NCBI GenBank assembly: GCA_016719395.1
Contig: JADJZF010000012.1
Coordinates: 62,001 to 126,000, forward strand
Source: Candidatus Amarobacter glycogenicus
Lineage (GTDB): Bacteria > Chloroflexota > Dehalococcoidia > Tepidiformales > Tepidiformaceae
Length of the DNA stretch: 64,000 nt
Direction of reading: 5' to 3'
The position numbers and the translations under genes are program-made. Shown piece after piece: positions 10,189 to 19,782 of this stretch. Each line of letters starts with the position of its first letter. The first letter of the stretch is position 1. Under the pieces are notes generated by a model. The model worked only from the letters and a program-made list of their open reading frames with translations. It did no database searches and had not been told where the DNA came from.

Positions 10189-11181
10189 CTAGTCCACCTT
10201 CGCCTCGGCCCTGATGACCTTCAAGATGGCGCGGGCCGCCCTGTCGCCGCCTTCGCGGACGAAGTGGACGCCGTCGGGGTTGCGCATCAGCCTTGTTTCG
10301 CCATCGTCATCCGCGATGTACGCGTTGTAATCCCCTTCTGAATCCACGAACAGCGGCCAGAGGTCCACGAACCGAACCCACGGGCGACTGGCCGCCTCTT
10401 CGCGATACACCTGGTTCATCATCGCCATATCGTCCGAGAGTCCGTCGGACCGCATGACCGGCTGGCCCACCCAGACGACCAGGCGCCCGTCCGCTCGCAG
10501 CAGATCCATTACGCCCGCCACTCTCCGCCGGTACTCGGCCACCCAGCCCGCCGACCCCTCGACCTGGTGGATCGTCCCGTTCGGTTCGATGATCCCCTGT
10601 GCGTCGTTCGCCCCGAACATCACGACAAACACGTCGTACCGGGGCTGCACCGAAGCCAGGCGGTTCAGTTCCCGCGGCCAGTCGAAGAAATCCGGTCTCG
10701 TCAGGCCGGATTCGAGCTGCGGCTCATGGACCGGGTCGAACAACCCTGATCCGCCCGCCTCACGCACAAACGATTCGCCCAGAACTTTCATCATGGAATC
10801 GCCGCCGATCCAGATCCGCAACGGCTCTTCCGCGCTGGGCGTCCGGACGAGTTGCGCCGGCGCCGTCGGCGTCGCTGCTACGGTGGCGGTGGCCGGCGGG
10901 AGTTCGAAGACGTCTCCGGTGCCCCCACGGTCCAGGGCGTGATCGGCCCAGGCCCTCGGCCGATCGAGGTAGAGCGACCGGCTCACCGTCGCGAACGGCT
11001 TCCAGATACCGACCCAGACGTCGCGTTCGGTCCCCAGGGGCTTCGCCTTCGCCTCGCGTTCGAGTTCGGAGGCGTTCAAGAGAAGGGCGATGAAGAGCGC
11101 CCCGGCGATGACCGCGAGCACTCTTCCGGCGCGGACGCGCAGCCCCTGTTCTTCCACGGGTTCCGGTTCCATCGCCACCAT
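10189..11181 (-). CDS. Membrane-anchored SGNH/GDSL hydrolase (DUF459-like)
   Basis: About 330 residues. An N-terminal signal anchor (about 15-35) is followed by a Thr/Ala-rich linker and an SGNH domain. Block I is WIGGDSMM, block III is MFGANDAQG and the catalytic Asp-His pair is in NPDGVHF. SGNH proteins of this kind work beside MBOAT proteins as the extracytoplasmic step of glycan O-acetylation, and an MBOAT gene lies directly upstream on the same strand. The ATG at 11179-11181 is chosen; a GTG at 11194-11196 is an in-frame alternative. The gene ends with TAG, showing that amber is a normal stop here. It converges on the PIG-L gene. Confidence 0.82.
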   Translation of the reverse strand: MVAMEPEPVEEQGLRVRAGRVLAVIAGALFIALLLNASELEREAKAKPLGTERDVWVGIWKPFATVSRSLYLDRPRAWADHALDRGGTGDVFELPPATATVAATPTAPAQLVRTPSAEEPLRIWIGGDSMMKVLGESFVREAGGSGLFDPVHEPQLESGLTRPDFFDWPRELNRLASVQPRYDVFVVMFGANDAQGIIEPNGTIHQVEGSAGWVAEYRRRVAGVMDLLRADGRLVVWVGQPVMRSDGLSDDMAMMNQVYREEAASRPWVRFVDLWPLFVDSEGDYNAYIADDDGETRLMRNPDGVHFVREGGDRAARAILKVIRAEAKVD

Positions 11182-11197
11182 TGCGCTTCGCTTCACC

Positions 11198-12623
11198 TCA
11201 GAACTGGAAGTAGATGAAGGGCGAGACGCCCTCCGGGCCGAAGTATGTCGATCGCGACCAGCGCCACCGCCAGCGTAGCCGCCTGAGCCGCCGGCGCCAG
11301 CCGCGAGAAAGAGATCCGCAAGCTTCCGGAAAGCCGGTCCGGCAGGAACTGGGCGGCAATGCTGCCGGCGATGACGATCAACAACAACGGGCTCAACGCG
11401 CCTGCGCCGTCCCAGGCCGTGAGGACGCGCCACAACATTTCCCATGCCGTCCCGAAGGTCTCCGCGCGGAAGAATATCCAGGCGAGGCAGACAACGTGGA
11501 ACGTGATCAGCCACTGCCAGACCACGGCAAAGCGGCCCAGCCTTCCCTCGTAGCGTTCGCGCAGCTCGCGCTCGATGACGAGCCCGAAGCCGTGGATGGC
11601 CCCCCAGGCGACGAACGTCAACGCCGCCCCATGCCAGAGCCCGCCGAAGATCATCGTGAGCGCCAGGTTGCGGTAGATGAACGCCTTCGTCCCCCGGTTG
11701 CCACCAAGCGGGATGTAGAGGTAGTCCCGAAGCCAGCGCGAGAGTGTCATATGCCAGCGCCGCCAGAAGTCCTGCAGCGAAAACGCCCGGTACGGCTGGT
11801 CGAAGTTCTGGGGGAACTTCACCCCGAGCAGCAAGGCGCAGCCGATCGCAATATCGGTGTAGCCGGAAAAGTCCGCGAAGATCTGGATGGCGTAGGCATA
11901 GACCCCCACCAGGATCTCCAGCGATCCGTACTGCCCCGGAGCCGCGAAAACGGGGTCGGCTATCTCGTTCGCCAGGTAGCTCGAAATCACGACCTTCTTG
12001 AACAGCCCGAAGACGATCAATTGAAAGGCCGGTACGGCCAGCACCAGCCGTTCGCCCAGGGGTTCCCGGATCTGCGGTGCGAATTCCGTGACCCGCACAA
12101 TCGGCCCCGCGACGAGGTGCGGGAAGAACGAAAGGTAGAGCGAGAAGTCGAGCGGCGACATCGGTTCTTCGATGTCGTTCCGAGCGATGTCCACCAGGTA
12201 GCTGATCGCGTGGAATGTGAAGAACGAGATCGCCACCGGCAGCGTGATCTGGCGAAGGGGGATGACTTCACCCGCGCCCACCAGTCCGAAGAGGTCGTTG
12301 ATCTCCTCCGCGAAGAAGCCGTAGTACTTGAAGTAGCCCAGCGTCGCCAGGTTTAGCGCCACTCCGAAGGCCAGGAGCGCCCGTCCGGGAGTGTTCAGCC
12401 GGCCTTCGACATCCTTCATCCTCGAAAGGTCGTGCCCGATCGCCCAGTTCGCCGCCGTCGACCCAACCAGGAGCAGCACGAAGGCGGGTTCCCAGAATCC
12501 GTAGAAGAACCAGCTCGCCGCCACGAGGAAGACGCGCCACCAGAGGTGGTACGGCCGGATCGTCCAGGCGATCGCGAAGACCACGACGAAGAAGATGGCG
12601 AAATCGACCGTCGGAAAGAGCAT
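11198..12623 (-). CDS. MBOAT family O-acyltransferase (AlgI-like), frameshift close to the C-terminus
   Basis: A polytopic membrane enzyme of about 475 residues that moves acyl groups from the cytosol to extracellular glycans. It has the MBOAT core: FPHLVAGPIVR, DFWRRWHMTLSRWLRDYLYIP, and the active-site His in FGGLWHGA. The uncorrected frame ends in an atypical tail (DILRPGGRLALHLLPVLR, stop 11193-11195). Shifting frame at about 11244-11250 instead gives YFGPEGVSPFIYFQF, the usual AlgI-type ending, with a TGA at 11198-11200. I therefore annotate the corrected end. The partner SGNH gene follows at once on the same strand. The ATG at 12621-12623 opens MLFPTVDFAIFF, typical for the family. Confidence 0.87.
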
Positions 12624-12665
12624 CCGCGTCTATTACAACGTCGTGCGCACGTAGAGGCTCGGAAC

Positions 12666-12705
12666 CGGGTTGGCGGACGTCGTTTGGCTCGTGTCCGCCA
12701 ACCCG
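12666..12705. repeat. 13-bp perfect inverted repeat
   Basis: CGGGTTGGCGGAC (12666-12678) and its exact reverse complement (12693-12705) flank a 14-nt loop. It lies between the start of the MBOAT gene and the phage-like gene. There is no T-run on either side. It could be a transcription terminator shielding the two units, or a remnant of the boundary of the phage-like segment. Confidence 0.6.
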
Positions 12706-12764
12706 TGACGCCGTGCCAACGCCCTGCTTGAGCTACCCCATGTACCCGGGACGTTATCCCCGAG

Positions 12765-14840
12765 ATGTTCGCCATCACCACCTCCCTACGCGACCACCAG
12801 CGCCAGCGACGCCGACAGCCGGCACTCTCCGTCACCGTCGCCGCGTCCCGCTTCTCCCTCCCGACCTACCCCTTCACCCGCGAGAACACCAGCGCCGACG
12901 CCGACGCCCCGAACGACGCCGCTATCGGCGTCGTCGTCGCCTACATCGTCCAGGTACGCAACGACGCCGGAGCCCTGGACTACTCAACCAGCTTCGGCGG
13001 CTCCTGGACAAACCTCGACACCGTCACCGCCGGGCAGGGTCTCGCCCTCCGCTTCGACCCCGTCAATGAAGTCTTCGGCCTCGCCTACGGCGACGGCAAC
13101 GACGTCAAGTTTCGGAGCAGCACCGACCACACCGGCACCGCCTGGACTGCCGCCACCACCCTCGCCACGGAAGCCAGCGCTATCGGATCGATAGCGCTCG
13201 CGTTCGACGACATCGGCGACGCTTGCGTGTTCTACACGCTCGGCACCGGCACCACCCTCAAGCGCCTACGCCGCACCTCGGGCACGTGGGCGGGCTCCGG
13301 CACCAACTGGAGCCGCTCCGGCTCCGTCGCTTCGCTCACCGGCCTCTCGGCCGCATGGAACGCCGACTACTTCCTCGCCGTCACCGGCACGGAAGTAACC
13401 ACCACCCACGAGCGCCTCTGGGCCGTCGCCATGGGCGATACCTCCCTCCCCACCAACGCATGGAGCAGCCTCAAAGCCATCGCCGAGGCCGACGCCGCCG
13501 CCGACCTCAGCTTCGCTTACCCCCATGTCTGCATGGTCAACGGGTTCCTGTTCGCCACGTTCCAGCAAATCGAGGCGGGCGACGTCGCCGCCTCTCGCGT
13601 CATGTTCACTTCCGTGAACAGCGACGGCCAGGTACTCAGCACGTGGCGGGAGCCGTTCCCGGCCCCCTACATGGAGAACGCCACCTACGACCCCGTCCTC
13701 TACGGCGCCCCGCTCGCCTACGACACCACCTACGACCAGCTCTACCTACTCGCCCCCGGCGTGCTCATCACCGCGAACCGCGGCGATGGCACGCAGGAGT
13801 TTTCGGAACTCGTCACCGCCTGCAGCTGGCGCGAGACGCCGACCGGCTTCAAAGCCACGCTAACACTCGACTTCTCGGCCGGGTTCACCTACACGCCGCA
13901 GCTGCTCCGCGTCGGCAACGACCTCCTCATTCAGCACGGCATGGTGAGCAGCACCGACGACCCGCCCGAGGCGGAGTACGGGACCACGCTGCTACTCAAC
14001 ATCTCGCGCATCGTGTCGCGCGTCGAGCCCGGCAAAACCACGCTCACCGTCGAGGCCGATGGCCCGTGGGAGCAGCTCGCGCGCTTCCGCGCGCCCCAGG
14101 CATGGACCGCGCCCGCCGCGCAGACGCGAGGCGATATCTTCCAGCGCGTTGCCGGCCGCGCCGGGCTCGTCGTCACGCTCGCCTCTGGCGACCGCGCGCC
14201 GTCCGACGCCTGGACTACCGACACCCCCGAGTTTGCCATCGCCGCCGGAGAATCCGCCGCCCAGACCCTCCGCCGCCTGCTAGAGCCGACCGATGACTTC
14301 CTCCGCCTCTCCGCCTCTGGCGGCTTCGAGATCTGCGGCATCGCCGCAACCGACTCCGACGAAGCCGACGGCGACATCGTCTTCCCCATGTCCGACGCCT
14401 AGGACGACTACAGCCACATCCTCAGCTTCGAGCGCTTCGACGAGCGCCGCCCCAACTGGCACCGCGCCGTTGGCCCGGACCGCTACGCCGATACGTTCCT
14501 CCACGAGCTCGGCAGCGTCGTCCAGGACGAGCCATGGACCAGCGACCCCGTCCTCGCCATCACCCGCGACCTCAGCGCCGACGACGACAGCAAGGCGACT
14601 GCCGCCGCCGAACGCGGCTTTCATCGCCGCTTCGCTGTCCAGCCGCGCGCCCAGCTCGTCACGCCCCTGCAATCAGCCATCGAGCTTTACGACGTCATCT
14701 TTGTCGGCGTCAACGCCGCCCTCCCCGATGAGACCACACCGTGGGACCTCGCTGAAGGCCCCTACCGCGTCATCGGCCGAGGCGTCGACTTCCGTCGCGG
14801 CCCCGCCACCGGCGCGCCCGCCGGCTGCGCTCCATCCTGA
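12765..14840 (+). pseudogene. Phage-like structural (tail/baseplate-type) gene interrupted by an in-frame TAG
   Basis: The first 545 codons (12765-14402) read as a secreted-structure-like protein rich in Thr, Ser and Asp. The first half has BNR/propeller-like strands (FGGSWTNLDTV, FDPVNEVFGLAYGDG). The second half has a baseplate/tail-type segment (DIFQRVAGRAGLVV, AGESAAQTLRRLLEP). After the TAG at 14400-14402 the same frame stays open for 145 codons with normal coding character (SHILSFERFDERRPNWHRAV onward) to a TGA at 14838-14840. One codon has therefore become a stop. Together with the small gene at 14922 it resembles the end of a phage tail module. The tail assignment is an inference from sequence texture, not from a recognised domain. 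The start is uncertain because no good ribosome site is seen. Confidence 0.55.
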
Positions 14841-14921
14841 GCGACCTCGGCTTGCCGGCGGCGGTCCCGGACTGACACGCCGGTGACGCCCTCATGACAG
14901 CCCCAACCGGAGGCTTCCGCG

Positions 14922-15128
14922 ATGGCACTCAGAGCCCTGATAGTCAGCTTCGACTCTGGCACATGGATAGCCACCGTCCGCCTGGACGGCTCCCCCGCCC
15001 AGACCGTCGACGTCCCCACCAACCGCGCCATCGCCAGCGCCGACATGACCGCCGGCTCCCGCGCCATCGTCGATACCGGCGACCACAACCACCCCGCCGA
15101 CGCCGTCGTCACCGCCGTCTGGACTTGA
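14922..15128 (+). CDS. Small phage-like protein of unknown function
   Basis: A 68-residue protein made almost wholly of short beta strands (MALRALIVSFDSGTWIATVRL at its start, DHNHPADAVVTAVW at its end). The pattern would suit a small OB-fold or spike-type protein at the end of a tail operon, but no family is recognised. It follows the interrupted gene at 12765-14840 by about 80 bases and precedes a host-type histidine kinase, so it marks the right side of the presumed phage remnant. There is a GGAGG about 10 nt before the ATG. Confidence 0.5.
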   Translation: MALRALIVSFDSGTWIATVRLDGSPAQTVDVPTNRAIASADMTAGSRAIVDTGDHNHPADAVVTAVWT

Positions 15129-15164
15129 TCTCCACCCGCCGAATTTCTTAGGGAGATCCCGCCT

Positions 15165-17510
15165 GTGCGAGACGCCCGCGCGGCGCACAATACGCGGATG
15201 AACCCGGATGAGGCCGGCCCGCTTTTCCGTGCGCTCGTGGACAACAGCTTCGACGTCTTCACGGTCTCCAACCGCGACGGGATCCTCCAGTACGTCTCTC
15301 CGAGTGTTGAGCGCGTCCTCGGGTATCGCCCTGAGGCCGTTGTCGGGAGCAGCATCCTCTCGTTCGTCCACGGGGATGATGTCTCCCACGTCCAGGAATC
15401 GTTCGCGCATGCCGTTTCCACGCCGGGCGTGCTCAACCCCACGGTCCTCCGCGCGCGCCACGCCGATGGCAGCTGGCGCGTCATCGAGGCCGCCTCCAAC
15501 AACCTTCTCGCGGACCCCTCGGTGTCGGGGATAGTCCACAACATGCGGGATGTCACGGTGAGGGCGGAAGCCGAAGCGGCGGTGCACAAGAGCGAGCAGA
15601 AGTTCCGAACCTACCTGGACCAGGCGACGGACCTTATCTGGACGCTCAGCCCGGATGCGCGTTTCACCTCCGTCAACACGGCCACCTGCGAAGCCGTCGG
15701 CTACGAGCCGCATGAATTGATCGGGCGCTCCGCCTTCGACCTCGTGGCACCGGAAGATCAGCTCTACGTTGCCAGCCGGTTCGCCGAAATACTCGCGGGG
15801 AACACGATCGACCGGCTCGACGTCCAGGTAGTGACACGCCCGGGCGACCGGATCTGGCTGGAGATTCGCGGGCGCGGTTACCACGACGGCGACCGGATTT
15901 TCGAGATCCTTCAGATCGCGCGCGATGTAACCGAACGCCGGAGGAGCGAGGAGGCCATCAGGGAGAGCGAAGGCCTCTACCGTGCGATCCTCAATTCCTC
16001 TCCCGATGCCGTCGTGGTTACCGATATGCAGGGGCACATCCAGATGTCGTCTCCCGCGGGGCTGAAGATGTTCGGGCACCCGGCCCTCGATGAACTGATT
16101 GGCCGGTCGATATTCGAGTTCATCACCCCCGAGGACCATGACCGCGCCCGCGCCAACATCGCAGGGATCGCAGTCCGCGGCACCGATTGGTCCAACCGCC
16201 ATCCGGACGAGTACGACGGGGTCCGAGCCGACGGCGCAATCTTCAAGGTCGAAGTCATGGGGGAATTCCTCCGTGATGCAGCGGGACAGCCCAGGGGCAT
16301 GGTCTTCGATGTCCGGGACATCAGTGAGCGGAAGGAGGCCGAAGCAGAACGCTCCCGCCTCGAGGCCCAGCTTGCCCAGGCCCAGAAGATGGAAGCTATC
16401 GGCCAGCTCGCCGGAGGCGTCGCCCACGACTTCAACAACATGCTCGGCGTCATCCTTGCCTCCGCCGAGCTCGCCCTTCAATCGCTCGATACATCCAGTC
16501 CCGCCCAGGACGAGATCGCGGAGATCATCCGCGCGGCCCGGCGGTCGGCCGATCTCACGCGCCAGCTCCTTGCCTTTGCCCGCAAGCAGCTCATCTCGCC
16601 GGCCTACCTGGACCTGAACGAAGCAGTGCCGCCGATGATGAAAATGCTCGGCCGCCTGATCCGTGCCGATACGCAGCTCTCCTGGAATCCCGCCTCGCAG
16701 CCCTGTCCCGTTTACGTCGACGCAGGCCAGGTGGACCAGATACTGGCAAACCTCGTCGTGAACGCTCGCGATGCCCTCGCCGGCGCCGGCGCCATCGCGG
16801 TTTCCGCGGAGGTTGTCGAGGTTACGGGTCCGGATGCGACAACGATCGGCGAAGCCGCCCCCGGCACGTACGTTGTCCTCTCCGTCAGCGACGATGGCCC
16901 CGGGATGTCCGAAGCGATCCGCACCCGTGCCTTCGAGCCGTTCTTCACAACGAAACCGCTGGGCGAAGGCACCGGCCTTGGCCTCGCAACGGTGTACGGC
17001 ATCGCCCAGCAAAACCACGGATTTGTCTCGCTCGAAACCCGTCCCGGCGCGGGCACCCGTGTCAGTGTCTACCTGCCCATCCACCCGATCCCGCCGGCCC
17101 CCGCCAGTTCCACCCCCGACGAGGCGGAGGGTGCGGCGCCGGGCGAAACGATCCTCCTCGTCGAGGACGAGCCGGCCCTTCTCCGCCTGACCGCCAGGCT
17201 CCTCGGCAGCCTGGGCTATACCGTCCTCACAGCCGAATCACCGGAGGCGGCCATCCGTCTCGTGCAGGAAACGCGTTCGAACATTGACCTCATGGTGAGC
17301 GACATGATGATGCCCGGGATGAACGGGCTGGACCTCCTGGCGCACCTGCAAGATCTGCGCCCGGCAATGCGGTGCCTCTTTGTCTCCGGTTATTCGGCCG
17401 AGGCCGTCGTAGGCGGCGGTGCGCTCCCACCGTTCGTGCTCCTTCAGAAGCCGTACACGCGCGAGGCGCTGGCCGCGAAGGTCCGCGAAGTGCTGGCTCA
17501 GCAGCGATAG
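15165..17510 (+). CDS. Hybrid PAS histidine kinase with C-terminal receiver domain
   Basis: A 781-residue cytosolic sensor. Three PAS domains (about 20-130, 140-260 and 265-400) precede HisKA (phosphoacceptor His in VAHDFNN, near residue 425), HATPase_c (NARDAL, DDGPGM, GTGLGLATVYG) and a receiver domain (about 660-780) with acidic pocket VEDEP and phospho-acceptor Asp in LMVSDMMMPGMNG. The GTG at 15165 has a GGGAG box 9 nt upstream. An ATG at 15198 is an alternative that would remove 11 residues. It is followed by an apparent intrinsic terminator. Its signal and output are unknown. Confidence 0.88.
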   Translation: MRDARAAHNTRMNPDEAGPLFRALVDNSFDVFTVSNRDGILQYVSPSVERVLGYRPEAVVGSSILSFVHGDDVSHVQESFAHAVSTPGVLNPTVLRARHADGSWRVIEAASNNLLADPSVSGIVHNMRDVTVRAEAEAAVHKSEQKFRTYLDQATDLIWTLSPDARFTSVNTATCEAVGYEPHELIGRSAFDLVAPEDQLYVASRFAEILAGNTIDRLDVQVVTRPGDRIWLEIRGRGYHDGDRIFEILQIARDVTERRRSEEAIRESEGLYRAILNSSPDAVVVTDMQGHIQMSSPAGLKMFGHPALDELIGRSIFEFITPEDHDRARANIAGIAVRGTDWSNRHPDEYDGVRADGAIFKVEVMGEFLRDAAGQPRGMVFDVRDISERKEAEAERSRLEAQLAQAQKMEAIGQLAGGVAHDFNNMLGVILASAELALQSLDTSSPAQDEIAEIIRAARRSADLTRQLLAFARKQLISPAYLDLNEAVPPMMKMLGRLIRADTQLSWNPASQPCPVYVDAGQVDQILANLVVNARDALAGAGAIAVSAEVVEVTGPDATTIGEAAPGTYVVLSVSDDGPGMSEAIRTRAFEPFFTTKPLGEGTGLGLATVYGIAQQNHGFVSLETRPGAGTRVSVYLPIHPIPPAPASSTPDEAEGAAPGETILLVEDEPALLRLTARLLGSLGYTVLTAESPEAAIRLVQETRSNIDLMVSDMMMPGMNGLDLLAHLQDLRPAMRCLFVSGYSAEAVVGGGALPPFVLLQKPYTREALAAKVREVLAQQR

Positions 17511-17545
17511 CCCGCGACCGGGGCGCCCTCGCTGGCCGTTTTTTT
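17502..17545 (+). terminator. Intrinsic terminator after the hybrid kinase
   Basis: CAGCGA (17502-17507, overlapping the last codons) can pair with TCGCTG (17529-17534), and a run of seven T follows at 17539-17545. The stem is short but GC-rich sequence fills the loop, and the T-run is rare in this window. Confidence 0.55.
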
Positions 17546-17669
17546 GCCTCACATGAATTAATTCTCACGTTCGCCCTCTTCTCCACGCCCCAACCGATCG
17601 AATGTAAACGTGTCAGGCTGTTCGCCGTCCCGGGGCGGCCGGCCGTGGATCGCGGGGAGACAGCGGCAA

Positions 17670-19079
17670 ATGGAACCACGCCCGAGCGTCGCGCTCATCG
17701 ACAACGCCGAAGCCCGGCGGGATCTGCTCTCAGGACTCCTGACCGGCGCCGGGCACGAGATCACGGTCAACGGCCCTCACGGAATTGCCGCCATTTCCGG
17801 CCTCGCCCGGGCCGCCGTGCAATTGGTGTTCGTCTCCTTCGAAGAGCCACTGCCTCGCGCCATCCAGACGGTGGAAGAAGTCGCCAGCGCAGCCCCGGAT
17901 GCCGTCATCGTTGGCTTCGCCGACGAAGCGGACACGCACGCCTACCGCAAGGCCATCGCCGCGGGCGCGAAGTACCTGATCGATACGCCCGTTTCCGAAA
18001 GCGAGATGCGCGCCGTCATCGACGCCGTCCTGCCGGCCGCGCCGCCCACCCCTCTGCGAGACTCCGGCAGCGTTGTGGTTGTTGCAGGCCAGAAGGGCGG
18101 CATCGGCAAGACCACCATTTCGGTCAATCTCGCGAGCAGCCTCGCCCACGAAAACCGCGGTTCCGTGCTGCTCATCGACCTGGACCCAGATTTCGGCGAC
18201 GCCGGCATCCTCATGGACCTCAACACCAACATCTCCACCTCGCGCGCCTCACGCGACCAGGCCGAGTTCGAGTTCGAGACGTTCAAGAGGAACCTCTCGA
18301 TGCACGACTCCGGCGTCTTCCTGCTCGGCGCCCCCCAGAGCTTCGCCGAACGGCTGCCGGCCGCGCCGGCCGATATCGAGAGCCTCATCGCCTTCGCGTC
18401 CCGGGCGTTCGACTACGTCCTCATCGACACCCCGTGCGTCCTGAACGACACGGTGATGGCGGCGCTCAACATCGCCGATGTCACCCTCGTAACCACCACC
18501 CTGGAATTCGCCAGCCTGCGCAACACCACGCTGATGCTGCGCGAGATGGAGCACGAAGGCGTAAGCCCCACGCGCACCGTCGTCGTCGCGAACCACATCG
18601 ACCCTGTCGCCGGGTTCTCCACCGGCGATGCCGCCGAAATCCTCGAACGTGAATCCATCTGGGAAGTCCCCTACGACCGCTCCATGCCCCGTTCGACCCA
18701 GCTCGGCGCCCCGCTCACCGTCAGCCATCCGAAGTCTGCGGCGAGCAAGAGCCTGCGCGCCCTCGCCAGCCGTCTTGGCCAGGACCCGGCACAGATCGAC
18801 CGCCGGATCGCGGTGCGCGGCGTTTCCCTCGCTCCTCCGGATGTCCGCATGCGGCTCGCCTCGATCGTCCGCCGTGACGACGAAGCATCGATTCCCACCC
18901 CCGCGCCCCCGGAGGAAGCCGTCTACGTCTTCAGCGCCGGTAAGCGCGCCACCGCCTATCACCTCGAGGCGTGTGCCGTCGGCCGGCGGCTCGCAGACTC
19001 CTCGACGGCGCCCCGGGCCGCACTCCCCGGGAACTTGCGGCCCTGCCGCATCTGCCTCGGAGATTCTGCGGCAGCGTAG
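17670..19079 (+). CDS. CpaE/MinD-like ATPase with receiver-like N-terminus and a C-terminal HxxxC...CxxC metal site
   Basis: A 469-residue protein. Residues 1-125 look like a degenerate receiver domain (VALIDNAEARRDLLSGLL). Residues about 130-375 form a P-loop of the ParA/MinD class with deviant Walker A GQKGGIGKTT, LLIDLDPDFGD and DYVLIDTP. This arrangement matches CpaE/TadZ proteins that position type IV/Tad pilus machinery at the membrane. The last 45 residues add an unusual element: His431, Cys435, Cys459 and Cys462 in the pattern YHxxxC...PCRIC, like the metal-binding module of Ada-type proteins. No pilus genes lie nearby. The ATG at 17670 has a GGGGAG box; a longer GTG start at 17610 is possible. 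Confidence 0.82.
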   Translation: MEPRPSVALIDNAEARRDLLSGLLTGAGHEITVNGPHGIAAISGLARAAVQLVFVSFEEPLPRAIQTVEEVASAAPDAVIVGFADEADTHAYRKAIAAGAKYLIDTPVSESEMRAVIDAVLPAAPPTPLRDSGSVVVVAGQKGGIGKTTISVNLASSLAHENRGSVLLIDLDPDFGDAGILMDLNTNISTSRASRDQAEFEFETFKRNLSMHDSGVFLLGAPQSFAERLPAAPADIESLIAFASRAFDYVLIDTPCVLNDTVMAALNIADVTLVTTTLEFASLRNTTLMLREMEHEGVSPTRTVVVANHIDPVAGFSTGDAAEILERESIWEVPYDRSMPRSTQLGAPLTVSHPKSAASKSLRALASRLGQDPAQIDRRIAVRGVSLAPPDVRMRLASIVRRDDEASIPTPAPPEEAVYVFSAGKRATAYHLEACAVGRRLADSSTAPRAALPGNLRPCRICLGDSAAA

Positions 19080-19082
19080 ACT
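19077..19082 (+). promoter_or_regulatory. TAGACT -10 box, leaderless start of the DUF429 gene
   Basis: TAGACT ends 6 nt before the GTG at 19089, so a transcript would begin at or beside the start codon. No -35 element is apparent and there is no Shine-Dalgarno sequence. Confidence 0.5.
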
Positions 19083-19088
19083 CCGCGC

Positions 19089-19781
19089 GTGACGGTCGTT
19101 GGCGTCGATGGCTGCAAGGCTGGCTGGGTCGCCGCGGTGGTCGAGCCCTCCACGCCGGCAATCTCGTTCGCCGTCTTCTCCACTTTCGCGGCGCTCTTAC
19201 GCGCGCTGGGAGACGCTGCCGCGATCGCCATCGACATCCCGATCGGGCTTCACGACGGAACACGGGAGTGCGACGTCCTCGCACGGAAGTTCATCGGCCC
19301 CCGATCAGCGAGCGTCTTCCCGTCCCCCTGCCGCGCCGTACTCGCCTGTCCCGATTACGCCTCTGCGCGTCTTGTCTCAATTGCGACGACCCGGAAGAGC
19401 CTCTCCGCGCAGGCGTTCGCCATCACTCCGAAGATCCGCGAAGTCGATACGGCCATGTCACCTGGCCTGCAGGAGCGGGTCCGGGAGGCGCATCCGGAGG
19501 CGTGTTTCACGGCAATCCAGGGAACGCCGATGCAGTTCTCGAAGCGGACGCCCGCAGGCTTCGAAGAGCGGCGGGCAGCACTCGAAGCCGCCCTGCCCGG
19601 GCTCGCCCTGCCTGCTCTGGCGGAGGCGTCGCGCCTCTTCCGTGGCACGGCAGCAGACGACATCCTCGATGCCGCCGCCCTTGCGTGGTCGGCTCGCCGA
19701 TTGGCCGACGGTACATGTGTCAGCCTGCCCGCGACCCCGTCCGTGGATGCAAAAGGCCTCCGGATGGAGGTGATCTATTGA
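19089..19781 (+). CDS. DUF429 family protein
   Basis: A 230-residue member of the DUF429 family. It opens with GVDGCKAGWV (an RNase H-like first strand carrying the conserved Asp), has a second acidic strand AIDIPIG, and the REAHPEACF segment with conserved His and Glu, ending near ADDILDAAALA. The family is thought to have an RNase H/actin-like fold, but its substrate is unknown. The GTG is preceded at 6 nt by a TAGACT box, suggesting leaderless expression. The gene ends 1 base from the convergent gene at 19783. Confidence 0.85.
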   Translation: MTVVGVDGCKAGWVAAVVEPSTPAISFAVFSTFAALLRALGDAAAIAIDIPIGLHDGTRECDVLARKFIGPRSASVFPSPCRAVLACPDYASARLVSIATTRKSLSAQAFAITPKIREVDTAMSPGLQERVREAHPEACFTAIQGTPMQFSKRTPAGFEERRAALEAALPGLALPALAEASRLFRGTAADDILDAAALAWSARRLADGTCVSLPATPSVDAKGLRMEVIY

Positions 19782-19782
19782 G

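Noticed and set aside
14892..17084. A 730-codon open frame on the minus strand opposite the hybrid kinase
   Set aside because: High GC keeps antisense frames open. The plus-strand protein has full PAS/HisKA/HATPase/REC motifs, while the minus product matches nothing.
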